From Ferdinandcohnia sp036962705 (GTDB taxonomy: Bacteria > Bacillota > Bacilli > Bacillales > Bacillaceae_L), in assembly GCF_036962705.1 (NCBI RefSeq), contig NZ_JBALOQ010000006.1, forward strand, positions 50,464 to 114,463: DNA of 64,000 bases, in the 5' to 3' direction. Both the position numbers and the translations under genes were made by a program. Positions 52,154 to 60,825 of the stretch are shown piece after piece; within the stretch, counting starts at the first letter, position 1; each line of letters starts with the position of its first letter. Under the pieces are notes generated by a model that was not told where the DNA came from, did not search any database, and was given only the letters and a program-made list of their open reading frames with translations.

Positions 52154-54439
52154 TTGAAACGTACATTTCTTATTCTAGTTTCATTTGTCCTACTTTCTTC
52201 AATGTTTATAACAACACAACCTATTAAAACAAATGCAGGAACAAACGGGACACAAGGGCTTGTGAAAAATTTAGGTGTACCACATTACACTGTTGGAATT
52301 TTCTCGAGTGCTTATGGAGAGGGCCCAAATGGAACACAGGCCACTTTTGTTGCGTCTTCCGGAGTATTTAACGTGATCAATACGGTTACTGGTGAAAGAA
52401 TAGCTAGCCACAAGCTAAATAATACAAGCTCGATTTGGGGAGTAACCGTAGATCCTTCGGGTTTGGTGTATCTCGCTGATACGACCAACCTCTTCCGTTA
52501 TGACCCGCAAACAGATGAGCTTGAGGACCTTGGACGCGCAACAGAAACAGAATCAGCAACTTGGGGGATCACCTCTGATGAAAATGGCCGTATTTATGGC
52601 GGAACGTACCCAAATGGGAAGGTATTTATGTATGATCCGGAAAACAATACCTTCACTGATTTCGGCCCAATGGCTGAAGGTTCAGGCTATGCAAGAGATG
52701 TTCAAGTGTATAATGGAAAACTTTATGTTGGTCTCGGAATTAATCAACACCTCATCGAATATGACCCGACCACTGGAGAAAAAAATGAAATCTTTCTACC
52801 AGAGGAGAACCAAGATGAAGGTACACCTTATGACGTAGATATCCGCGGTGATTATTTATTTACTCGGTTAGAAAAATCTAGTTCCCTATTAGTTTATGAC
52901 CTCGTAAATAAAACTTGGGTTGATGAAATCACGCAAGTAAAGGGTAGCATGGTCTCCCCTCTCAATGCAGATAATAAAGTCTATTTTCACAAAGGAAATA
53001 CAATTCATTCCTATGATTTAGATACGCTAGAATTGTCAGCGACAGAACTTAATGACACATGGAGTAGCAAAGGGTTTGGCTGGATCGAGCTCGATGAACC
53101 AGGATTTGAAGGGTTAAATTTAACAAGCTTACGTTTTAATGGAACCTATTGGATTTATAATCCAACAACGGGCCAATCAAAAGAAATGACAGCCCAAATT
53201 GAAGGACAACCAATCAGCATTCAATCGATTGCCTTAGGACCGGATGGGAATATCTATTCTAGTGGCTACCATTCTGGTGGATTCGCCTATTATTCTACAA
53301 CAGAGGATAAAATTACGAGTTTTACTGGATTTGGACAAGGGGAAGGTATTATCGCAACTGAGAATTATCTATATTTAGGCGTATATCCCGGCGCCAATAT
53401 CTATCAGTATGATCCAACACTTCCTTATCAACATGACCCGACCGTCCCTGAAAAACAAACCAATCCAAAGGTCCTTTTTTCATTAAAAGGGTTGGAGCAA
53501 GATCGCCCATTTGCCTGGGCAGAAGGTGATGGCCATGTTTTTGTAGGTACTGTTCCTGATTATGGTGTGCTTGGCGGAACACTGTCCATACTTAATGAAG
53601 CTACTGGTGAGCACGAAACATTTAGAAATGTTGTCCAAGATCAGAGTATTATTTCTCTCCAGTACAAAGATGGATTAATCTATGGTGGCACAAGCGTATA
53701 TGGTGGTTTAGATAGTATCCCGACCGCTGATGATGCAAAGCTCTTTATTTTTGATCCAGAAACAAAAGAAAAAGTATACGAAGGAACTCCGATTCCAGGA
53801 GAAAGAGGAATTGGTGCACTTGAATTCGATGACGAGGGTTATTTATGGGGAATGACTCGAGGTAAAATCTTTAAGTTCGATCCAAAATCCCGTGAAGTTC
53901 TTCAGTCCAAGGAGTTGTTCAGCTATAGCTGGGATGGAATTAGTCACTACTGGAAAGGTGCATTCTTAGACTTTGATGAGGATGGCAACTTCTATGGAAC
54001 ATCTTTAGGTCGATTGTTTAAATTCAATCCAGATAACTTGGGAGTAGAGATCTTGGATGACAACGCTTCCCTTTATGCAAAAGATGACGAAGGAAATATC
54101 TACTTTTCCCGCGGAGCAGAATTATTTGCTTATGTTCGTGATCAAACTGCTCCAGAAGCTCCAAACATTTTAGACCCAGTAAAACCATTGTCTACAAACA
54201 ACAGGACACCTGAGATAACAATTGAGACAGAGCCAGGAGCAACAGTGTTCATTGTTGATAATGATGAAAATGTTGGTGTTGGTCAAGCAAATGAGAGTGG
54301 TATTGCTGTGATCAAAACACAATCACTTTCACAAGGAATTCATAAGATGAAAGCTTATGTGGTTGACAAAGCTGGAAATGAAAGTGACCTGGTCGCAGTT
54401 CCACACATTACTATTAACAATGGTAAGAAACCAAATTAA
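52154..54439 (+). CDS. Secreted beta-propeller protein with C-terminal Ig-like domain
   Basis: A 761-residue exported protein. The TTG at 52154 is 9 bases after AAGGAG. The signal peptide ends near TNA. Residues about 45-670 are beta-blade repeats such as GRIYGGTYPNGKVFMYDPEN and GNIYSSGYHSGGFAYYSTTE. Residues about 672-755 are a bacterial Ig-like domain (ITIETEPGATVFIVDNDENV, HKMKAYVVDKAGNESD). It shares landmark sequences with the protein at 18.9-21.2 kb (G-T-V-P-D-Y-G-x-L-G-G, YPGANIYQYD), but the C-terminal module differs. It follows melA by 107 bases. The biochemical role is unknown; polysaccharide handling is a guess. Confidence 0.8.
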   Translation: MKRTFLILVSFVLLSSMFITTQPIKTNAGTNGTQGLVKNLGVPHYTVGIFSSAYGEGPNGTQATFVASSGVFNVINTVTGERIASHKLNNTSSIWGVTVDPSGLVYLADTTNLFRYDPQTDELEDLGRATETESATWGITSDENGRIYGGTYPNGKVFMYDPENNTFTDFGPMAEGSGYARDVQVYNGKLYVGLGINQHLIEYDPTTGEKNEIFLPEENQDEGTPYDVDIRGDYLFTRLEKSSSLLVYDLVNKTWVDEITQVKGSMVSPLNADNKVYFHKGNTIHSYDLDTLELSATELNDTWSSKGFGWIELDEPGFEGLNLTSLRFNGTYWIYNPTTGQSKEMTAQIEGQPISIQSIALGPDGNIYSSGYHSGGFAYYSTTEDKITSFTGFGQGEGIIATENYLYLGVYPGANIYQYDPTLPYQHDPTVPEKQTNPKVLFSLKGLEQDRPFAWAEGDGHVFVGTVPDYGVLGGTLSILNEATGEHETFRNVVQDQSIISLQYKDGLIYGGTSVYGGLDSIPTADDAKLFIFDPETKEKVYEGTPIPGERGIGALEFDDEGYLWGMTRGKIFKFDPKSREVLQSKELFSYSWDGISHYWKGAFLDFDEDGNFYGTSLGRLFKFNPDNLGVEILDDNASLYAKDDEGNIYFSRGAELFAYVRDQTAPEAPNILDPVKPLSTNNRTPEITIETEPGATVFIVDNDENVGVGQANESGIAVIKTQSLSQGIHKMKAYVVDKAGNESDLVAVPHITINNGKKPN

Positions 54440-54470
54440 TAGAATATAAATGCATGGGGCTATCCTCTTC

Positions 54471-54520
54471 TGTGTGTCCAAAATGTATGTGGCAACACAT
54501 GAGATGCTTGTGAGTTTTTA
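54471..54520 (+). repeat. Four-copy intergenic repeat, copy B
   Basis: Core TGTGTGTCCAAAATGTATGT then GGCAACACATGAGATGCTTG, TGAGTTTTTA. Same orientation as the other copies. It lies just after the second beta-propeller gene. Confidence 0.55.
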
Positions 54521-54530
54521 CAAATAACTT

Positions 54531-54573
54531 AAAAGAGGGAATTTGACCAGGAGCTGGCAATTCCCCCTTTTTT
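54531..54573 (+). terminator. Terminator of the second beta-propeller gene
   Basis: AAAAGAGGGAATT and AATTCCCCCTTTTTT enclose a 15-base loop. Confidence 0.75.
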
Positions 54574-54579
54574 CGTGAA

Positions 54580-54607
54580 AATGCCCTCTATGAGAGGGTA
54601 TTTTTTT
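54580..54607. terminator. Second terminator-like hairpin
   Basis: ATGCCCTC and GAGAGGGTAT then T7. It overlaps the end of the YciI gene and may serve both convergent genes. Confidence 0.65.
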
Positions 54608-54887
54608 ATTTGTCGAGTAAGTAATTATTCTCGTCATTAGCAGGTTCAATCGTTCTTATTTCATAAGATTTACATCCGGAAGCAATGAAAGGATCTTTTT
54701 TAGCAATAGAAGTTGCCTCATTTAAATCTTTGGCTTTAAATATAACTATTCCTCCAGGGTAATCTGTAAAAGGTCCACAAAGTGTTAGTTTTCCTAGTCT
54801 CTTCAATTCTTTCAAATATTCCACATGGCTCTTTATCAGTTCTTTATTTACTGGCTTCAGATTATTCATCAAATACATATACATCAT
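54606..54887 (-). CDS. YciI family protein
   Basis: A 93-residue protein of the YCII-related group. It has the typical order HVEYLKELKRLGKLTLCGPF, then YPGGIVIFKAKDLNEA, then DPFIASGC. The His and Asp positions of these small alpha-beta proteins suggest an enzyme, but the function is not established. The ATG is 7 bases after AGGGGGA. It lies downstream of the truA gene on the same strand with an 80-base gap. Confidence 0.85.
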   Translation of the reverse strand: MMYMYLMNNLKPVNKELIKSHVEYLKELKRLGKLTLCGPFTDYPGGIVIFKAKDLNEATSIAKKDPFIASGCKSYEIRTIEPANDENNYLLDK

Positions 54888-54966
54888 TCTTGCATCCCCC
54901 TCTGCATCCGGTAAATTCTCTGAGTTAAATGAAATGTTGGTTATAAGTTTTTAAAAAAGGGAAGGT

Positions 54967-55704
54967 TTAAAAACCAACCTTCTCCAAGTACAACCCTTCG
55001 GCATCCGCCATACGACCTGTTTGAATTCTTTCTTTAGATTCAAGAATACTTGGTATTGCTGCAGCATCTTTTTCTCCTAATCCAACTTCAATTAACGTTC
55101 CTACAATTTTTCTCACCATATTGTAAAGGAAACCATTTCCTCGCACTTTAATTTCGATAAAGCCCTCATTTTCATTTATCTCAAGTGAGTATATTTCACG
55201 CACCATGGACTTTTTCTTCGACTTTGCGTTGGAATAGGAAGTAAAGTCATGCTTTCCTAGAAAATATTGAGATGCTTTTCTCATTTGTTCGATATCAAGC
55301 TTTTCCTCCACATGCATACTATACTTTCTCATGAAGGGATGTGTATATTGCTCGTTCCAAATTTTATATAAATAGGTTTTATCTTTAGCATTATAGCGTG
55401 CATGAAAACGATCATGAATTAACGTAACATCCACAACGCTAATATCATTAGGAAGATATCTGTTTAAATAATGCATAACTTCATCTTCCGTTGCATTTTT
55501 ACGCATCTTAAAATTAGCGATTTGAGCAAGAGCATGTACACCTGCATCCGTTCTTCCAGATCCAATAATTTCAATCTTTTCTCCTGCCAACTCTGTTAAT
55601 ACATTTTCAATTTTCCCTTGAATAGTACTGTCACCATTACCAAGTCGTTGCCAACCTTTGTAACGGCCACCATCATACTGAATGGTTAATTTATAATTGT
55701 TCAT
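54967..55704 (-). CDS. truA: tRNA pseudouridine synthase A
   Basis: A 245-residue enzyme converting U38-U40 of tRNA anticodon stems to pseudouridine. The catalytic Asp is in GSGRTDAGVHALAQIANF. Other family parts are YDGGRYKGWQRLGNGDSTIQ at the start and VRGNGFLYNMVRKIVGTLIE near the end. The ATG follows AAGGAG. In Bacilli truA usually lies in the ribosomal/energy-coupling transporter cluster; an isolated truA like this may be a second copy (truA2). Confidence 0.92.
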   Translation of the reverse strand: MNNYKLTIQYDGGRYKGWQRLGNGDSTIQGKIENVLTELAGEKIEIIGSGRTDAGVHALAQIANFKMRKNATEDEVMHYLNRYLPNDISVVDVTLIHDRFHARYNAKDKTYLYKIWNEQYTHPFMRKYSMHVEEKLDIEQMRKASQYFLGKHDFTSYSNAKSKKKSMVREIYSLEINENEGFIEIKVRGNGFLYNMVRKIVGTLIEVGLGEKDAAAIPSILESKERIQTGRMADAEGLYLEKVGF

Positions 55705-55746
55705 TGCTTTCTCCTTAAGATATACGTATTTCTTTGTTATTATATC

Positions 55747-56508
55747 TTATCTTATATTCGCTTCATAATGCTCTTCATTAAGTCTCACTACTTCAAGTTC
55801 TTTTATATTCTCATTCAGTCTCATTGCTAAACTTTCAATTCCAAACAATTCTGTAAAAGTATGACTCCCAATGATAAGATTTATCCCTTTAAACTGCGCA
55901 TATTGAATCGTATACAAATTACATTCACCTGTAATGTATACATCACACTCATTTTCAACTGCTTCTTTAAGGCAAGCTGTTGGCGCTCCATTTCCACAGA
56001 CCAAACCCACTCGCTTCACCTTTTTGTCATTAAACTGCCAAGATTTAACGGGTTCTTCAAGTAGATTCTCCATAGTTTTTACTAATTCATTAAATTCAAT
56101 TTTTCGATCATATTCTGCAATTCTACCAAAATATAACCCTTCCCATTCGTGGGTTCTTTTAACAATTTCTAAATTCAATTTTTTTAATAAACTATCATTT
56201 GTCCCAAAGTTACAGTCATCAAGTGGCAAGTGATTATAGTAGTGACTTATACCATACTCTGCTAGTTTTTCTATGCATGCCTCTCTTAATCCAAATATTT
56301 CATCCCAGGCATCATGGTGTGTCACCATCATATCAACTCCATGAATTCTTGCTTCCTCTACAGTTTCAAGTGTTAGGTTGACACAGTACCCTACTTTTTT
56401 TACTTTTTTATCTGCTTGGTATGTAATCCCTGATTCACTAGAATAGATTTCCTCATTTGTTACATTAAAAAGATCATTAATTCTTTCAACAATATATGAA
56501 ACACCCAT
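55747..56508 (-). CDS. NIF3-like dinuclear metal-centre protein
   Basis: A 253-residue protein of the NIF3/YqfO family. Metal-binding parts visible are VTHHDAWDEI near residue 62 and GSHTFTELFGIESLAM near 220. GLVCGNGAPTACLKEAVENE precedes the second set. The family forms hexameric rings with two metals per chain; its cellular role is not settled. The ATG follows GAGGAGG. It is 42 bases upstream of truA and on the same strand, so they are probably co-transcribed. Confidence 0.85.
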   Translation of the reverse strand: MGVSYIVERINDLFNVTNEEIYSSESGITYQADKKVKKVGYCVNLTLETVEEARIHGVDMMVTHHDAWDEIFGLREACIEKLAEYGISHYYNHLPLDDCNFGTNDSLLKKLNLEIVKRTHEWEGLYFGRIAEYDRKIEFNELVKTMENLLEEPVKSWQFNDKKVKRVGLVCGNGAPTACLKEAVENECDVYITGECNLYTIQYAQFKGINLIIGSHTFTELFGIESLAMRLNENIKELEVVRLNEEHYEANIR

Positions 56509-57111
56509 GTACTTACCTCCTCAAATATCTTTTGATTTGCTTGTTTTATCATATTTAGTTCTTTAATTCATTTCTTACTTACATGTTTTTGCATTAAGTC
56601 TTCTCTTCTTGATCTAATTTCTTGATTCTTATTTAAATTTTCTCTAAGTACTTACTCCTTACCCATTTTATCATACCCATATATTTCCTATACTTATATT
56701 TATTCTATCTGCAAACCTATATCTATGATAACTATAAATCTTTACGCAGAACTCTTAGTTGTGCGTAAAAGTTAGACCCTAAAGCAAATTCCCCCAAACT
56801 TTTTAGTCCGAGGGAATATTAATTTAAATCAATATTCAACTAAAATACGCTAAACCCACTGATACCAAGCTTATTTCAACTCTAGCAGCGCGACTGTCTC
56901 AACGTGTCAAGAGTGTGTGTGGCAACACAAGGATGATGGTGGGTTTTAACACTATAGTTTACTGGGGGCAGGCACTTGTAACTTAAAATGCAATTATATC
57001 AATGTTATTTCCGAAATCGGTAAGTGATTCATTTATTTGATATTGCTCAAAAAGGTAATAACTACATATTGAAGGAGGGTTCTTTTAAAAACAAATAATT
57101 ATTCCTTCTGA
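56509..57111. other. Intergenic region with pyrimidine-rich stretch, hairpins and repeat copy C
   Basis: 56520-56745 is very rich in T and C on the plus strand. A hairpin TTTACGCA...TGTGCGTAAA lies at about 56740-56770 and ATTCCC...GGGAAT at about 56790-56818; both are terminator-like. Copy C of the repeat family follows. No gene is seen. Confidence 0.55.
56897..56950 (+). repeat. Four-copy intergenic repeat, copy C
   Basis: Core CTCAACGTGTCAAGAGTGTG then TGTGGCAACACAAGGATGAT, GGTGGGTTTTAAC. It is closest to copy D. Confidence 0.6.
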
Positions 57112-57303
57112 CTTCTGGTAATCTATAGTGAAACGGACCTAGTTAAAGGCCAGGAACTATTCGGCATGAGCGTCGAGCAAATGCAGCGCTATCTAGAAGA
57201 AATCAGTTTAAATCAGCCCCTCGGTTTTCACCTGTTCCCAAAAACCAATGCAGTAAAAAAGTGCGGCCGCTGCAACTACAAAGAACTCTGCGACATGTAC
57301 TAA
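57112..57303 (+). pseudogene. Remnant of a cysteine-cluster protein, C-terminal part
   Basis: An open frame of 63 codons with no start reads ETDLVKGQELFGMSVEQMQR, YLEEISLNQPLGFHLFPKTN, then KKCGRCNYKELCDMY and TAA. The closing CGRCNYKELC is the pattern seen at the end of PD-(D/E)XK nucleases with an iron-sulfur cluster. It is richer in GC than its surroundings. A terminator follows at normal distance. The N-terminal part of the gene is gone. Confidence 0.6.
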
Positions 57304-57323
57304 TAGCAAGTCGCTAAAAGCAA

Positions 57324-57359
57324 AAGCCATTCCACTTACTAGAGTGGGATGGTTTTTTT
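57324..57359 (+). terminator. Terminator after the Cys-cluster remnant
   Basis: AAGCCATTCCACT and AGAGTGGGATGG around a short loop, then T7. Confidence 0.8.
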
Positions 57360-57370
57360 GAACTCCAACT

Positions 57371-57415
57371 GTCCGCCTGGGGTGGACAGTGTCCACAAGC
57401 GGTGACAGGCACCAT
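57371..57415. repeat. GTCCAC/GGTGACAGGCACC repeat
   Basis: Reads CTGTCCGCCTGGGGTGGACA, GTGTCCACAAGCGGTGACAG, GCACC. It is made of nested short inverted repeats (TGTCC/GGACA, GTCCAC/GTGGAC). I have the impression that such elements recur in Bacillus-group intergenic DNA. Confidence 0.45.
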
Positions 57416-57460
57416 AATAATCAAAAAGAGAACTTCGATAAATCGAGGTTCTCTTGCGAC

Positions 57461-58711
57461 TTAGTATAATAAATACTGCTCACGAACAGTCATAAATTCA
57501 TCCAGTCCAGACTGCCATTTGGCTTTCATTTCTTCGACTGATTTGCCTGCTTCGATGTCAGTGCGGATGCTGCCGTTGCCGACTAGGTTATCGAAGAAAG
57601 AGATTCCGTTCGTTCCAGGAGTCCTGAAGGCAAAGTCGTTTGGATACATGTCATGAATCGTTTTGACGATATATAATCCAGTTTCAAACGGCTTAAAGGC
57701 ATTACGGTTGGTTACGTGAATTTGAACTCCATGGCTTAGCTTGTTCACATGCTTCGAGAAGGTCGGTGTAAACGATGCTGCGCGGAACGTAACGCCCGGC
57801 AATTTGTAAGAATTTAATTGAGCCGCTAAATCTGCACTATTGATGAACGGTGCTCCGATTAATTCGAACGGTTTGGTTGTACCACGTCCTTCTGAAACAT
57901 TGGTTCCTTCAATTAATGCTGCTCCCGTATAAACAAGAGTTGTATCTAATGTCGGCATGTTTGGTGATGGAAGCACGAAATGTAATGGTGTTTCATCATA
58001 ATACATATTTCGCTTCCAGCCCTCCATTTCAACGACGGTTAAATCAGCACCGATTTCAAATTCCTTATTGAATAGCTTCGCTAATTCCCCTACTGTCATC
58101 CCGTGGCGGACTGGAATCGGATATTCGCCGACAAAGGATGAGTACTTATCTTCCAGTACAGGACCTTCTACTTTTGTACCGCTAATAGGATTCGGACGGT
58201 CAAGCACGATAATTGGGATATTGTTCTCCTTTGCTGCTTCCATCGCTAATGCCATAGTGTAAATGTACGTGTAGAAACGTGCACCGACATCCTGAATATC
58301 AAATAACAAGACATCTACATTGCTTAGCATTTCCGGAGTTGGCTTTTTTGTTTGTCCATACAAGCTGTATACCGGGAGTCCCGTTTTTTCATCGGTATAT
58401 TTTTCAACATAGGCACCCGCCTGCGCATCTCCGCGGACGCCATGCTCTGGGCCGTATAAAGCGGTCAGTTCTACATCTGGATTGTTATAAAGCGCATCGA
58501 CAATGCTATTAAGGTTTTGGTCGACCCCAGTTGGGTTGGTGATTAAGCCGACGCGTTTCCCTTTAATCAAATCAATTTGGTCCTTCAGGAGAACCTCAAC
58601 ACCTAAGCGGAACTTTTCATTCTTCTTTTCTTTATCGTTTTTGGCATACGCTGCTGTAAACGTCGATAGGACGAGCACAAGCACAAGTAAGCCAGTAAGC
58701 CATTTTTTCAC
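57461..58711 (-). CDS. namZ: Exo-beta-N-acetylmuramidase NamZ (DUF1343, GH171)
   Basis: A 416-residue secreted enzyme. The GTG at 58711 follows GGAGGAGG; the signal peptide ends AAYA. The family core is visible in VGLITNPTGVDQNLNSIVDA, YGPEHGVRGDAQAGAYVEKY and LLFDIQDVGARFYTYIYTMA. NamZ (YbbC) of B. subtilis removes MurNAc from the non-reducing end of peptidoglycan fragments. It is last in the amiE-nagZ-namZ unit, 30 bases after nagZ. Together these enzymes break cell-wall debris into MurNAc, GlcNAc and peptides outside the cell. Confidence 0.92.
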   Translation of the reverse strand: MKKWLTGLLVLVLVLSTFTAAYAKNDKEKKNEKFRLGVEVLLKDQIDLIKGKRVGLITNPTGVDQNLNSIVDALYNNPDVELTALYGPEHGVRGDAQAGAYVEKYTDEKTGLPVYSLYGQTKKPTPEMLSNVDVLLFDIQDVGARFYTYIYTMALAMEAAKENNIPIIVLDRPNPISGTKVEGPVLEDKYSSFVGEYPIPVRHGMTVGELAKLFNKEFEIGADLTVVEMEGWKRNMYYDETPLHFVLPSPNMPTLDTTLVYTGAALIEGTNVSEGRGTTKPFELIGAPFINSADLAAQLNSYKLPGVTFRAASFTPTFSKHVNKLSHGVQIHVTNRNAFKPFETGLYIVKTIHDMYPNDFAFRTPGTNGISFFDNLVGNGSIRTDIEAGKSVEEMKAKWQSGLDEFMTVREQYLLY

Positions 58712-58741
58712 GAATTCTCCTCCTCCGTTTCTACCTTTCTA

Positions 58742-60808
58742 TTAGTACCCTAATCCATGCCCAAATTCGTATAGAATACTATCATCATGGTTGTAGATCG
58801 TAACTGGAAGCTTGCCAGTTGGGTTGTTTTCTCCAAAAATGGTATTGGCTGCAGCTTCAAAGCTAGCTGGTCTGAAACCGTACTGAGCAAGATAGGCATC
58901 CACATTATTATAAGACATGATGTCGTACGGATTTCTTGCTCCCACAGCAATAACCGGTGCATCTGTTGCCTCTATAATCTGATTCGTCATCACCATTTGA
59001 CCGGCATTTGGCGCTCTTCCGCCGACGCTGGATGTGTACGTTCCAACAATAACGTATTTTGCACCATCTAGCAGTTTTAACTGTTCAGTTGTTAGCTTGC
59101 TAGATGCGTTAATGTAGGTCGTGTTTTCATGATGTTTTATCACTTGATCTGCAAGAAGATTGATTGAGAAGTTAGAACCGCCTACCACGACAATCTTATC
59201 TTCTTCATTTGCATTTACCGGAAGCACGTTATTATTTTTCACAAGAGTAATGGACTTTTCTGCTGCTTCTTTCTCAATTGCTTTATGTTCCGCAGAGCCT
59301 ACTACTGCAACGGCATTAGCCACTTTGTCTTCGATACTTTCTTCTGCTTCAGCTTTCACGATGCTGCGGTTTAATTTCAATGTAAGAATTCGTTCAACTG
59401 ATTTTTCAATTCGGTCGATGGATATTTCACCGGAATTAACTGCAGTATATAATCCTTCTGCTACTTCTTTAATTCCAACAGGCATTAAGATGATGTCTGT
59501 ACCTGCCTTCACACTTCGAACAGCTGCATCAACTGGGCCAAAATGATCCGCAATTGCCAGCATGTTCATTGCGTCAGTTACGATTACACCTTTATAACCC
59601 ATTTCCTCACGCATGAGCTCTGTTAACACTTTATAAGAAAGTGTTGCCGGAACAGCAATTTCTGTACCATCTTTTTTCGAGATGGCTTTTGTTCCATCCA
59701 CTTTCGGGAAAGTGACGTGGGCAGTCATAATCGCGTCAATTCCAGCATCCATTGCTTGCTGGAAAGGATATAATTCGACAGCTTTTAATCTCTCTATATC
59801 GTGAGGTACTTCCGCAATGCCCAGATGTGAATCTGTAGCTGTATCGCCATGTCCTGGAAAATGCTTAGCGGTAGCTGCTGTTCCAGATTCTTGAAGTCCT
59901 TTAATATAAGACTTGCCTAAATTTCCTACTAAATCTGGATCCTCACCAAAAGAACGTACTGCGATAACTGGGTTATCTGGATTATTGTTAACATCCAAAA
60001 CTGGACCAAAGTTCATGTTGATGCCTAACGCATTAAGCTCTTCACCGATTGATTTACCAACTTTTTCGGCTAATTCCTCAGAACGAGTTGCACCAAGTGC
60101 CATGTTCCCTGGGAAATCCGTTCCGGTTTGCAGGCGTGTAACAATTCCGCCTTCTTGGTCAATCGAGATTAACAATCCGTACTTTTCTGCTGCTTCTTGA
60201 TAAGCATTGACAAGCCTTGTTGTTTGCTCTGCTGTCACGGTGTTTTCACGGAATAAGATAACTCCGCCTAAGTGATAGTCCTTTACCAACTGGGCAATTT
60301 CATCATTCATTTCCGTAACATTTTTACCTTTCCAATTGCGGAAATCTGGCATTAACATTTGACCGACCTTTTCTTCCATCGTCATATGTTTGATGGCATT
60401 GCCGATTATGTCATAGCGTTTGCCTTTTTCTTTTTCAACGAGGATTTCCTCTTGATTTCCTTTGAATTGAATGGCAATGCGATCACTGAATTTACCATCT
60501 GTAACAGAGATAAAGGTTTTACCGTTGTGACCTGAAAGCGTCACTTCCCCGTCATTCGAAACAGAAGCTACGTTTTTGTTCGAAGACTTCCATTTTAGAT
60601 TTTCAGATGCGAGCATAAAGCCGCCATCATCATTAACAAGCAAGCCGTTTAATTGCAGCTTGTTATCCTGCACTTCTCTCGTAACCTGCGGAACATTAAG
60701 GTCAATCACGAGATCGTCTATTCCAGAAGCCGCTGCTGCCCCAGAGTACGGAATCGCCGAAAACACTAATAGCAAAGCGATTATGGAAAAAATATATTTC
60801 TTCAACAT
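58742..60808 (-). CDS. nagZ: Secreted beta-N-acetylglucosaminidase NagZ (GH3)
   Basis: A 688-residue exported GH3 enzyme. The signal peptide ends SGAAAA. Residues about 32-115 form a Big2-like Ig domain (LKWKSSNKNVASVSNDGEVT). The TIM barrel has the NagZ-type KHFPGHGDTATDSH, whose Asp-His pair is the general acid/base, and GVIVTDAMNM with the nucleophile Asp. A C-terminal alpha-beta domain ends ILYEFGHGLGY. It removes GlcNAc from muropeptides. It starts 17 bases after amiE. The N-terminal Ig-like domain may bind the cell wall. Confidence 0.92.
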   Translation of the reverse strand: MLKKYIFSIIALLLVFSAIPYSGAAAASGIDDLVIDLNVPQVTREVQDNKLQLNGLLVNDDGGFMLASENLKWKSSNKNVASVSNDGEVTLSGHNGKTFISVTDGKFSDRIAIQFKGNQEEILVEKEKGKRYDIIGNAIKHMTMEEKVGQMLMPDFRNWKGKNVTEMNDEIAQLVKDYHLGGVILFRENTVTAEQTTRLVNAYQEAAEKYGLLISIDQEGGIVTRLQTGTDFPGNMALGATRSEELAEKVGKSIGEELNALGINMNFGPVLDVNNNPDNPVIAVRSFGEDPDLVGNLGKSYIKGLQESGTAATAKHFPGHGDTATDSHLGIAEVPHDIERLKAVELYPFQQAMDAGIDAIMTAHVTFPKVDGTKAISKKDGTEIAVPATLSYKVLTELMREEMGYKGVIVTDAMNMLAIADHFGPVDAAVRSVKAGTDIILMPVGIKEVAEGLYTAVNSGEISIDRIEKSVERILTLKLNRSIVKAEAEESIEDKVANAVAVVGSAEHKAIEKEAAEKSITLVKNNNVLPVNANEEDKIVVVGGSNFSINLLADQVIKHHENTTYINASSKLTTEQLKLLDGAKYVIVGTYTSSVGGRAPNAGQMVMTNQIIEATDAPVIAVGARNPYDIMSYNNVDAYLAQYGFRPASFEAAANTIFGENNPTGKLPVTIYNHDDSILYEFGHGLGY

Positions 60809-60825
60809 TTGATGTCTCTCCCTTT

